From: Microbacterium sp. Root180
Lineage (GTDB): Bacteria > Actinomycetota > Actinomycetes > Actinomycetales > Microbacteriaceae
Assembly: GCF_001428485.1 (NCBI RefSeq)
Contig: NZ_LMHS01000001.1
Coordinates: 496,404-560,403, forward strand
Direction of reading: 5' to 3'
Length of the DNA: 64,000 nt
The notes below the pieces were generated by a model. That model was given only the letters and a program-made list of their open reading frames with translations. It made no database searches and was not told the DNA's origin. Positions 29,931-37,476 of the stretch are shown here, piece by piece; the stretch's first letter is position 1, and every line of letters starts with the position of its first letter. The position numbers and the translations under genes are program-made.

Positions 29931-30059
29931 ATGGCAGAGAACTGCACATTCGAATCGGAAATAGCCTGCCCGAACGACGAGGAGCACCGGGCAGTGGTCG
30001 GATACGGATGCCGCTTCTGCGGAACGTGGAAGCAACTGGGGAACGGAGAATTCAGCTAG
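29931..30059 (+). CDS. Small CxxC protein at the right end of the element
   Basis: The 42-residue peptide carries CTFESEIACPNDEEH and GCRFCGTWK, four cysteines likely to bind one zinc. An alternative ATG at 29856 adds 25 residues. It stands alone between the second relay and the right end and is followed by a hairpin. Function unknown; start and expression uncertain. Confidence 0.42.
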   Translation: MAENCTFESEIACPNDEEHRAVVGYGCRFCGTWKQLGNGEFS

Positions 30060-30080
30060 CCAACGAGGGCTAGCGCCCAC

Positions 30081-30116
30081 GCGGGCGGGGGTGTGTCCTA
30101 GGACATCTCCGCCCGC
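30081..30116. terminator. Hairpin near the right end of the element
   Basis: GCGGGCGG and CCGCCCGC enclose a nearly continuous stem ending in the palindrome GTCCTAGGAC (30095-30104). It probably ends transcription of the small zinc-ribbon gene before the attachment site and the tad genes. Confidence 0.6.
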
Positions 30117-30281
30117 TTCGCGTTGTGGCACGTTTCAGCCGGCGGCCGCCAGACGCATCCGCGTCCGGGGCTGTGCCTCACAGGTGCCACACGCCCAGCG
30201 ATGCTGTGAGCGGGGCAGCAGTGACGCGTGGGAGGCAAGCGAGCCGAAATCGCCCAGCTTTCAGAAAAGCCCAGGTCAGCA

Positions 30282-30310
30282 ATATGTCTAAAACTTGGTA
30301 TTGAGGATGC
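30282..30310. other. attR: right attachment junction
   Basis: ATATGTCTA (30282-30290), 5 nt, TGGT (30296-30299), six nt, then the GATGC core (30306-30310), after which tadA resumes in frame. On the opposite strand this reads ACCA-N5-TAGACATAT, the same as the left arm with the same spacing. Fourteen nt separate TGGT and ACCA in the joined circle. Confidence 0.85.
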
Positions 30311-31034
30311 GAGCCCCGCGGTCGACGTGCGCCTGGACGGCGGCATGCGCGTGCATGCCGTGCTGCCGCCGGTGTCGGCCGAGGGCACGGCGATCTCGAT
30401 CCGCGTCCCGCGCCTCGACCGGCCGAGCCTCGACGCGCTGCAGCAGACGGGCGCGTTCGACGACGTGATGCGACGCACGCTCGAGGACCTCGTCGCTCGA
30501 CGCGAGAACATTCTCGTGTCGGGCGCGGCCGGCGCCGGGAAGACGACCCTGCTCGGGAGCCTGCTCGGCTGCGCGGCCCCGCATGAGCGCATCATCACGA
30601 TCGAAGACGTCGCCGAGCTCCGCATCGACCATCCTCACCACGTTCGACTCGAGGCGCGGCAGCCGAACCTCGAGGGTGCGGGCGCCATCGGACTCGCCCG
30701 GCTCGTCCGCGAGGCCCTGCGCATGCGGCCCGATCGTCTCGTGGTCGGGGAGTGCCGCGGGGACGAGGTGCGGGAGCTCCTCTCCGCCCTCAACACCGGT
30801 CACGACGGCGGGGCCGGCACGGTGCATGCGAACGGTCTGCACGACGTGCCGGCGCGTCTCGAGGCGCTCGGCGCGCTGGCGGGGCTCGATGATCGTGCGC
30901 TCGCGCGGCAGGTGGCCAGCGCGATCGGCTGCGTGCTGCACGTCGAGCGCGCTCCTGACGGCTCCCGGCGGCTCGCTGCGATGGGGCGTCCCGTCGTCGA
31001 CGAGCGTGGCTGCCTCGGGATCGAGGAGCTCTGA
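30306..31034 (+). pseudogene. tadA: tadA/cpaF 3' fragment (ATPase core)
   Basis: C-terminal 242 codons of the Tad ATPase: SPAVDVRLDGGMRVHAVLPPVS, Walker A GAAGAGKTT, Walker B-like RMRPDRLVVGE with the Asp box IITIEDVAEL, and GTVHAN with the conserved His. It is separated from its N-terminal domain by the element. A GTG at 30228 inside the element opens a hybrid frame that would add 26 element-coded residues to this core, but it has no clear ribosome-binding site. The stop overlaps tadB (TGATG). Confidence 0.9.
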
Positions 31035-31942
31035 TGCGCCGACTGCTGGGTCGGTCCGAGAAAGGGCCCGGTGCCTCGGCCGCTGCCGAGACCGTGCTGC
31101 GACTCGCCGTGCTCCTCCAGGCCGGTGTGGCTCCCACGCGCGCCTGGGCGTATCTCGCCAGCGCGGGCGATGCGGCGGCCGCCCGCGTCGTCGCGGCGAC
31201 GGAGGCCGGTGCTCCGCTGGCCGCGGCGATCAGCGGCGCTGCCGAGTCGGCCGCGGACTCCCGCGTGTGGTCCGATGTCGGGTCGGCGTGGCGCGTGGCG
31301 ACCACGGTGGGTGCGCCGTTGGCCGAGAGCCTGCGCGGGCTGGCCGCGGCGCTCCGCGACGCACAGGAAGCCGCCGACGACGTGCGGGTCGCGCTCGCAG
31401 AGCCCGCCGGGACGGCGCGACTCATGGGATGGCTGCCCTTGGTCGCTGTCGCGCTCGGCGCCGCGCTCGGATTCGACACCTTCGGCGCGCTCGTCGGCCA
31501 TCCGCTCGGCCTCGTGTGCCTCGGCGCGGGTGCGGCGCTCATCGTCGCGGCACGATGGTGGACGGCGGCGCTCGTCCGGCGCGCCCGCGCCGAATCCGGT
31601 GTCGCGGGTCACGGCGCCGAGCTGCTGGCGATCGCTCTCAGCGGCGGGGTGTCCATCGATCGCGCGACGACTCTCGTTGGGAACTGCGGTTCCGAGCCGG
31701 ATGCCTCGACCGACGGCATCCTGTCCCTCTCACGCTCTGCGGGGGTGCCGGCGGTCGAGCTGCTCCGGGCGTCGGCCGCGCTCGCGCGCCATCGTGCGCG
31801 CATCGACGGGCGGCTGCGAGCCGCTCGGCTCTCCTCCCGACTCCTCCTGCCGCTGGGCGTGTGCACCTTGCCCGCCTTCCTCCTGCTCGGCGTTGCGCCG
31901 ATGATGCTCAGCGTCGCCTGGACGATGTCGTTCTCGTGGTGA
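31034..31942 (+). CDS. TadB/TadC-like type II secretion F-domain membrane protein
   Basis: The 302-residue inner-membrane platform protein of the Tad pilus has T2SSF-like halves flanking helices near residues 130-175 and a C-terminal hydrophobic pair (LLLPLGVCTLPAFLLLGVAPMML). Many actinobacteria have separate TadB and TadC; here one protein follows the ATPase and no second copy is seen. It shares one base with the tadA stop, so its translation may suffer from the tadA interruption. Confidence 0.85.
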   Translation: MRRLLGRSEKGPGASAAAETVLRLAVLLQAGVAPTRAWAYLASAGDAAAARVVAATEAGAPLAAAISGAAESAADSRVWSDVGSAWRVATTVGAPLAESLRGLAAALRDAQEAADDVRVALAEPAGTARLMGWLPLVAVALGAALGFDTFGALVGHPLGLVCLGAGAALIVAARWWTAALVRRARAESGVAGHGAELLAIALSGGVSIDRATTLVGNCGSEPDASTDGILSLSRSAGVPAVELLRASAALARHRARIDGRLRAARLSSRLLLPLGVCTLPAFLLLGVAPMMLSVAWTMSFSW

Positions 31943-31984
31943 CTCAGACCGTGCCCGCCGTTCCCATCCGCACACAGAAAAGAG

Positions 31985-32206
31985 ATGCACATGCACCGCT
32001 TCGTCCTTCCCCCGCTCACAGCCCGCCGCGCCGCGCGGCTGTTCACCGACGCGAACGCCGACGACACCGGCGCCGCCACCGCCGAGTACGCGATCGCGAC
32101 GATGGCGGCCGTGGCCTTCGCCGGCATGCTCGTCGTCATCATGCGATCCGACGAGGTGCGCGGCATCCTCACCGACCTGGTCCGCCGCGCGCTCACGGTG
32201 GCCTGA
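31985..32206 (+). CDS. DUF4244 / Flp-pilin-like protein
   Basis: The 73-residue protein has a charged N-terminus, then DDTGAATAEYAIATMAAVAFAGMLVVIM, matching the actinobacterial DUF4244 family that occupies the Flp pilin position in tad clusters. The G/A-A-T-A-E-Y stretch preceding a hydrophobic helix resembles a prepilin-peptidase site. It overlaps tadE by one base (TGATG). Confidence 0.88.
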   Translation: MHMHRFVLPPLTARRAARLFTDANADDTGAATAEYAIATMAAVAFAGMLVVIMRSDEVRGILTDLVRRALTVA

Positions 32207-32538
32207 TGCGGCCGCGATCCGGCGACGATCGCGGTTCGGTCGTCGCCGAGTTCGCGGTCGCGCTGCCCGCCGTCGCCCTGGTCCTGCTCCTGGGGGCGGG
32301 TGCACTGGCGGCCGGGGGGCGGCACGTGCGACTGCAGGATGCGGTATCCGACGCCGCGCGACTGGCGGCGCGGGGCGAATCGGACGACCGCGTCCGTGCG
32401 GCCATCGCGGGGGGAGTGCCCGGGGCGACCGGCGCGATCGAGGCACGCGAGGATCTCGTCTGCGTCACCGCGTCGGCTCCGGCCGTGCTCGGGATCGAGG
32501 TTCGCGCCAGCGCCTGCGCGCTCGCCGGGGGTCTCTGA
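32206..32538 (+). CDS. TadE-like pseudopilin
   Basis: The 110-residue protein has the TadE signature GSVVAEFAVALPAVALVLLLG near its N-terminus, one transmembrane helix and an extracytoplasmic domain with two cysteines (VCVTAS, SACALAGG). Start and stop overlap the neighbours by one base each (TGATG), the same coupling as in the rest of the operon. Confidence 0.87.
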   Translation: MRPRSGDDRGSVVAEFAVALPAVALVLLLGAGALAAGGRHVRLQDAVSDAARLAARGESDDRVRAAIAGGVPGATGAIEAREDLVCVTASAPAVLGIEVRASACALAGGL

Positions 32539-32855
32539 TGCCCGGCGCCGTCGTCACCGTGGGCGTGATGGCAGCGGCGGCCGCACTCACCGTCGGCCTG
32601 GCCTCGGTGTCCGCCGCGGCCGTGTTCGGGCAGCGTCTCGCGGGCGCGGCGGATGCGGCGGCCCTGGCCGCGGCGGACGCCGCCTCCGGCGCCGTGACCG
32701 GGGTCCCGTGCGAACGCGCGGACGAGGTGGCCGCGGCATCCGGGGTCGCCGTCGCCGTCTGCGACCTGGACGGTCTGATCGCGACGGTGACCGTGTCAGG
32801 CCGGTTCGGCGCGCTCACCGCGACGGCGCAGGCACGCGCGGGCCCGGCGTCATGA
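32538..32855 (+). CDS. TadG-like pilus-assembly protein (Rv3654c type)
   Basis: The 105-residue protein has an N-terminal helix (VTVGVMAAAAALTVGLASVSAAAVF) followed by AAALAAADAASG and a small domain with two cysteines. It matches the short TadG/TadE-like protein at the end of actinobacterial tad operons, upstream of topA. No independent promoter is seen. Confidence 0.82.
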   Translation: MPGAVVTVGVMAAAAALTVGLASVSAAAVFGQRLAGAADAAALAAADAASGAVTGVPCERADEVAAASGVAVAVCDLDGLIATVTVSGRFGALTATAQARAGPAS

Positions 32856-32922
32856 GGAGGTCTCACAGACGCCACACCGAAATATGGCGTGTATGGTTTG
32901 CGTCGAAGAAAGGACCATCCCT

Positions 32923-35619
32923 TTGGCAGATGGCAAGAAGCTCGTCATCGTGGAGTCCCCGACGAAGATGAGGTCGATCCAGGGGTATCTCGGCGACGGC
33001 TACGAGGTGCTGAGTTCGGTCGGGCACATTCGCGATCTCGCGGACAAGAAGGACATTCCGGCCGACAAGAAGCAGGCGTACGGCAAGTACTCCATCGACA
33101 TCGAGAACGGCTTCGATCCCTACTACGTCGAGAGCGAGCGCGGTCGGAAGACCGTCGCCGAGCTCAAGCGCGCGCTGAAGGGAGCCGACGAACTCCTGCT
33201 CGCGACCGATGAGGACCGCGAGGGCGAGGCCATCGCGTGGCACCTTCTCCAGACGCTGAAGCCCAAGGTCCCCGTCAAGCGGATGGTGTTCCACGAGATC
33301 ACCCAGGACGCGATCCGCGCCGCGGTCGACAACACGCGTGAGCTCGACCTCGCGCTGGTCGACGCGCAGGAGACGCGCCGCATCCTCGACCGGCTGTACG
33401 GCTGGGATGTCAGCCCGGTGCTGTGGTTCAAGGTGCAGCAGGGAACGTCCGCCGGACGCGTGCAGTCCGCCGCGACCCGCATGGTCGTCGAGCGCGAGCG
33501 CGATCGGATGGCGTTCGTGTCCGCCTCGTACTGGGACATCGAGACGCTCGCGGTGAAGGCCTCCGAGTCGTTCGGCGCACGCCTCGCCCGCGTCGACGGT
33601 GCGCCGCTGGCCCGCGGCACCGACTTCGACGACAGCGGCTCCCTGAAGAAGGCCGTGCTCGTCCTCGACGAGGCCGAGGCGCGGTCGCTCGCCGAGGCGA
33701 TCCAGGCCGTGGGCGAGGCATCCGTCTCCGCCGTCGAATCGAAGCCCGGAACCCGCAGCCCGCGCGCGCCGTTCACGACCTCGACCCTCCAGCAGGAGGC
33801 CGGCCGCAAGCTCTCGATGAGCGCCAAGCACGCGATGAGCGTCGCCCAGCGCCTCTACGAGAAGGGCTTCATCACCTATATGCGCACCGATTCGACGGCG
33901 CTGAGCACGCAGGCGATCCAGGCTGCACGCGCACAGGCCGTCGCGATGTACGGGGAGAAGGCGGTTCCGCTCAACCCGCGCACGTACGCCAGCAAGAGCA
34001 AGAACGCGCAGGAGGCGCACGAGGCCATCCGGCCCTCGGGTGAGGAGTTCCGCACGCCCGCCTCCGTCTCCGGCGAGCTCGACCGCGACGAGCAGCGGCT
34101 CTACGACCTCATCTGGAAGCGCACGATGGCCAGCCAGATGTCGGACGCGAAGTACGAGACGACGACCGTCACGCTCACGGCCGAGGCCGGCGGCAGGCGC
34201 GCCGAGTTCACGGCGTCGGGCACGGTGTACACCTTCAAGGGCTTCCTCGACGCATATGAGGAGGGCAAGGACGAGAAGCGCGGCGACGCCGACAGGGCCG
34301 ACGACCAGTCGCTGCCCGTCCTCGCCGTGGGTGACGCGCTGCGGCTCACCGAGGTCGAGCCCAAGGGGCACGCGACGAGCCCCAAGCCGCGCTACACCGA
34401 GGCGAGCCTCGTCAAGGCGCTCGAGGAGAAGGGGATCGGACGCCCGTCCACCTTCGCGAGCATCATCGATGTGATCCTCAACCGCGGCTATGTCTCCAAG
34501 CGCGGTCAGGCCCTGATCCCGAGTTGGCTCGCGTTCAGTGTCGTGCGTCTGCTCGAGGAGCACTTCGCCGACCTCGTGGACTACGACTTCACGGCGGCGC
34601 TCGAGGACGACCTCGACGCGATCGCCCGTGGCGAGCAGCGGCGCGAGGACTGGCTCAAGGAGTTCTACTTCGGCTCCGAAGGGCAGGTCGGCCTGCGGAA
34701 CATCGTCGACAACCTGGGAGAGATCGACGCACGAGCGCTCAACTCCACGCCCATCGGCGACGTCGCGACCCTGCGCTTCGGCAAGTACGGCCCGTACCTC
34801 GAGGTGCCCGATCGGGAGAACCCCGAAGGCGAACCGCGTCGCGTGAACATCCCCGAGGACCTCGCGCCCGACGAGCTCACCCCCGCGAAGGCGCAGGAGA
34901 TCATCGACGCGCCGGTGGCGGGCGACCGCGTGCTCGGTGAGAATCCCGCCAACGGCAAGCTCGTCGTCGTCAAGGACGGCCGTTTCGGGCCGTACGTGCA
35001 GGAGGCCGACCCGCCGGCCGCCGAGGACGTGGACGAGGAGACCGGCGAGATCGTCGAGGCGACGCCCGCGCCGAAGAAGCGCGGCGCGAAGAAGGAGACC
35101 GCGCCCAAGCCGCGGACCGCGTCGCTGTTCAAGTCCATGTCGGTGGACACGATCGATCTCGAGACGGCGCTGCGCCTGCTCGATCTGCCGCGCGTCGTCG
35201 GCGCCGACCCCGAGTCGGGCGCTGAGATCACCGCGCAGAACGGCCGATACGGGCCGTATCTCAAAAAGGGCACGGACTCCCGCACGCTGCAGAGCGAGCA
35301 GCAGCTCTTCGACATCACCCTCGACGAGGCCCTCGCCGTGTACGCCCAGCCCAAGTACGGCGCGCGGGGGGCCAGCAGCGCGCTCAAGGAGTTCGAGAAC
35401 GACCCCACCAGCGGCAAGCCGATCAAGCTCAAGGACGGTCGGTTCGGACCGTACGTGACCGACGGTGAGACCAATGCGACGATCCCACGCGGTGAGAGCG
35501 TCGACGACGTGACCCACGAGCGTGCCGTCCAGCTGCTCGCCGACAAGCGCGCGAAGGGTCCGGCGCCCAAGCGCGCCACGCGGCGCGCCCCCGCGAAGAA
35601 GGCTCCGGCGAAGAAGTGA
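32923..35619 (+). CDS. topA: DNA topoisomerase I
   Basis: Type IA topoisomerase of 898 residues that relaxes negative supercoils. It shows the Toprim start KLVIVESPTKMRSIQGYLG, acidic TDEDREGEAIAWH, the catalytic tyrosine in FITYMRTDST, and several C-terminal repeats (GKYGPYLEV, GRFGPYVQE, GRYGPYLKK, GRFGPYVTD) in place of zinc fingers, ending in a Lys/Ala-rich basic tail typical of actinobacterial TopA. The frame opens at 32884; TTG at 32923 after AAAGGA matches the conserved N-terminus. TATGGT near 32893 is a plausible -10. Confidence 0.95.
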   Translation: MADGKKLVIVESPTKMRSIQGYLGDGYEVLSSVGHIRDLADKKDIPADKKQAYGKYSIDIENGFDPYYVESERGRKTVAELKRALKGADELLLATDEDREGEAIAWHLLQTLKPKVPVKRMVFHEITQDAIRAAVDNTRELDLALVDAQETRRILDRLYGWDVSPVLWFKVQQGTSAGRVQSAATRMVVERERDRMAFVSASYWDIETLAVKASESFGARLARVDGAPLARGTDFDDSGSLKKAVLVLDEAEARSLAEAIQAVGEASVSAVESKPGTRSPRAPFTTSTLQQEAGRKLSMSAKHAMSVAQRLYEKGFITYMRTDSTALSTQAIQAARAQAVAMYGEKAVPLNPRTYASKSKNAQEAHEAIRPSGEEFRTPASVSGELDRDEQRLYDLIWKRTMASQMSDAKYETTTVTLTAEAGGRRAEFTASGTVYTFKGFLDAYEEGKDEKRGDADRADDQSLPVLAVGDALRLTEVEPKGHATSPKPRYTEASLVKALEEKGIGRPSTFASIIDVILNRGYVSKRGQALIPSWLAFSVVRLLEEHFADLVDYDFTAALEDDLDAIARGEQRREDWLKEFYFGSEGQVGLRNIVDNLGEIDARALNSTPIGDVATLRFGKYGPYLEVPDRENPEGEPRRVNIPEDLAPDELTPAKAQEIIDAPVAGDRVLGENPANGKLVVVKDGRFGPYVQEADPPAAEDVDEETGEIVEATPAPKKRGAKKETAPKPRTASLFKSMSVDTIDLETALRLLDLPRVVGADPESGAEITAQNGRYGPYLKKGTDSRTLQSEQQLFDITLDEALAVYAQPKYGARGASSALKEFENDPTSGKPIKLKDGRFGPYVTDGETNATIPRGESVDDVTHERAVQLLADKRAKGPAPKRATRRAPAKKAPAKK

Positions 35620-36263
35620 CCGCCCCGACCGTGCCCGGCTCGGACGCCGGGCTGTTCATCACGCTCGAGGGCGGCGACGGCGCGGGCAAGACGACGCAGT
35701 CCGCGCTGCTCGAGGAGTGGCTGACGGATGCCGGGCGCCGCGTCGTCCGCACGCGTGAGCCGGGCGGCACCGAGGTCGGGCGGCTCATCCGCGACATCGT
35801 CCTGCATCATCGCGGGGAGGTCGCCGCGCGCGCCGAGGCACTCCTGTACGCGGCGGACCGCGCCCACCACGTCGAGACGGTGGTGCGCCCGGCGCTCGAG
35901 CGGGGTGAGGTCGTGATCCAGGACCGCTACCTCGACTCCTCGGTCGCATACCAGGGTGCGGGTCGCGTGCTCGGAACCGACGAGGTCCGGCGCCTGTCGC
36001 TGTGGGCTACCGGTGACCTGCTGCCCGATCTCACCGTGCTCCTCGACCTCGACCCCTCGATCGCACGGGGGCGGCTCGACGCCGATGACAAGCCCTTCGA
36101 CCGGCTCGAGGCCGAGCGCGAGTCGTTCCATGTGCGGGTGCGCGAAGAGTTCCTCGCTCTCGCCGCCGCCGAGCCCGCGCGGTTCCTCGTGCTCGACGCG
36201 ACGCTCCCGCCCGAGGAGCTCTCCGCGGCAGTGCGACGACGGGTCGAGGCGCTCCTCGGCTGA
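35616..36263 (+). CDS. tmk: Thymidylate kinase
   Basis: Phosphorylates dTMP to dTDP. The 215-residue protein has P-loop EGGDGAGKTTQ, the DRX/substrate loop TREPGGTEVGRLIRD, and IQDRYLDSSVAYQG. The GTG overlaps the topA stop by 4 nt (GTGA). Together with topA and holB it forms the usual actinobacterial replication cluster. Confidence 0.95.
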   Translation: MTAPTVPGSDAGLFITLEGGDGAGKTTQSALLEEWLTDAGRRVVRTREPGGTEVGRLIRDIVLHHRGEVAARAEALLYAADRAHHVETVVRPALERGEVVIQDRYLDSSVAYQGAGRVLGTDEVRRLSLWATGDLLPDLTVLLDLDPSIARGRLDADDKPFDRLEAERESFHVRVREEFLALAAAEPARFLVLDATLPPEELSAAVRRRVEALLG

Positions 36264-36300
36264 GCCGGGGTCGTCTGTGGCCGCGACTAGGCTGACTGGC

Positions 36301-37476
36301 ATGGAATCGACGGCGGGCGCGGCGGCGACGACCGTGCATGCCGAGGTCCCCTGGGGCGAGGTCTGGGGGCAGGACGAGGCGGTCGCGACGCTGCAGGACG
36401 CGGCATCCGATCCCGCCGCCCTCACCCATGCGTGGCTCATCACGGGCCCGCCCGGGTCGGGTCGCTCGACCCTCGCCTACGCCTTCGCCGCCGCGCTCAT
36501 CGCCGAGCCCGGCGACGAGAATGCGATGCGGCAGGTGCTGGCGGGGACGCACCCCGACCTGAGCTCGCTGCGCACCGAGGGCGTGATCATCTCGATCAAG
36601 GACGCCCGTGCCCTCGTCGAGCGCTCGTACTTCTCGCCGTCACTCGGCCGCTACCGCGTCATCGTGATGGAAGACGCGGACCGCATGGCCGAGCGCACCT
36701 CGAACGTTCTGCTCAAGGCCCTGGAAGAGCCCCCGGAGCGCACCGTCTGGGTGCTGTGCGCGCCGAGCGACGCCGACCTCCTGCCCACGATCCGATCCCG
36801 CGTGCGCACCCTCCGGCTGCGCGAGCCCGGCATCGCCGACGTCGCCCGGCTCATCGTCGAACGCACCGGCGTCGACGCGGCTACCGCGGAGCAGTCCGCC
36901 CGACATGCCCAGCGCCACATCGGCATGGCGCAGCGACTGGCGACGGATGCCGCGACCCGCGCCCGCCGCGACGCCATGCTCCGTGCGGTCCTGCGGGTGC
37001 GCGGTGTCGGCGACGCCGTGGACGTCGCGGGGCGCATCGTGCAGGCCGCCACCGACGACGCCAAGGCGCTCACCGCCGAGCGCGACGAGGCCGAGCGCTC
37101 GTCGCTGCTGCGCACGCTCGGCATCCCCGAGGGCGGAGCCGTGCCGCCGGCCGTGCGAGCCCAGCTCTCGGCGCTCGAGGACGATCAGAAGCGCCGCGCG
37201 ACGCGCAGCCTGCGCGACGGGATCGATCGCGTGCTGACCGACCTCGAGTCGATGTTCCGCGACGTGCTGATGCTCCAGTTCGGCCGCGACGCCGATCTCA
37301 TCAACCGCGAGCTCGAGCCCGATCTTCGCGCGCTCGCCGCCGCATGGTCGCCGGAGCGCACGCTCACCGTGGTCGACCGCATCGCGGTCACCCGCGAGAA
37401 CGTCGAGCTCAACGCCGCCCCCACCCTCGCCCTCGAGAGCATGCTCGTGACTGTCGCGAGCGGAAGGACACCGTGA
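36301..37476 (+). CDS. holB: DNA polymerase III delta' subunit
   Basis: The 391-residue clamp-loader subunit has the P-loop GPPGSGRST with Arg replacing the usual Lys, consistent with delta' being a non-hydrolysing subunit, then MEDADRMAERTSNVLLKALEEPPE and the SRV sensor. TAGGCT 13 nt before the ATG implies a leaderless promoter of its own. It overlaps the following lipoprotein gene by GTGA. Confidence 0.94.
   Translation: MESTAGAAATTVHAEVPWGEVWGQDEAVATLQDAASDPAALTHAWLITGPPGSGRSTLAYAFAAALIAEPGDENAMRQVLAGTHPDLSSLRTEGVIISIKDARALVERSYFSPSLGRYRVIVMEDADRMAERTSNVLLKALEEPPERTVWVLCAPSDADLLPTIRSRVRTLRLREPGIADVARLIVERTGVDAATAEQSARHAQRHIGMAQRLATDAATRARRDAMLRAVLRVRGVGDAVDVAGRIVQAATDDAKALTAERDEAERSSLLRTLGIPEGGAVPPAVRAQLSALEDDQKRRATRSLRDGIDRVLTDLESMFRDVLMLQFGRDADLINRELEPDLRALAAAWSPERTLTVVDRIAVTRENVELNAAPTLALESMLVTVASGRTP

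Larger units (their letters stand above)
21378..30310. mobile_element. 8,928-bp serine-integrase element inserted in tadA
   Basis: The boundaries are the two GATGC core copies (21378-21382 and 30306-30310), both in the same tadA codon phase. A large serine integrase reads inward from the left end. Cargo: a CmtR-like sensor with a CDF transporter, a three-gene minus-strand module, and two relays of small overlapping genes, several with zinc-ribbon cysteines, plus long inverted repeats at 25097-25219, 27023-27098 and 30081-30116. No Rep, relaxase, FtsK-like Tra, capsid or terminase gene is recognisable, so it is either a mobilisable element or a satellite relying on helper functions. Codon use is slightly less GC-rich than in flanking genes. 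Confidence 0.92.

Noticed and set aside
21378..30310. Classification of the insertion as a prophage or as an AICE
   Set aside because: No capsid, terminase, tail, Rep or FtsK-like transfer gene was found in 8.9 kb, so neither label is supported.
21024..31034. Two independent short genes rather than a split tadA
   Set aside because: The two halves carry consecutive parts of one CpaF-type ATPase and meet at the same core in the same codon phase, with an integrase immediately at one end.
32863..35517. 884-codon open frame on the minus strand opposite topA
   Set aside because: It is the antisense shadow of topA caused by high GC; its translation is Arg/Leu/Asp-rich without any family motif, while the plus strand encodes a complete topoisomerase.
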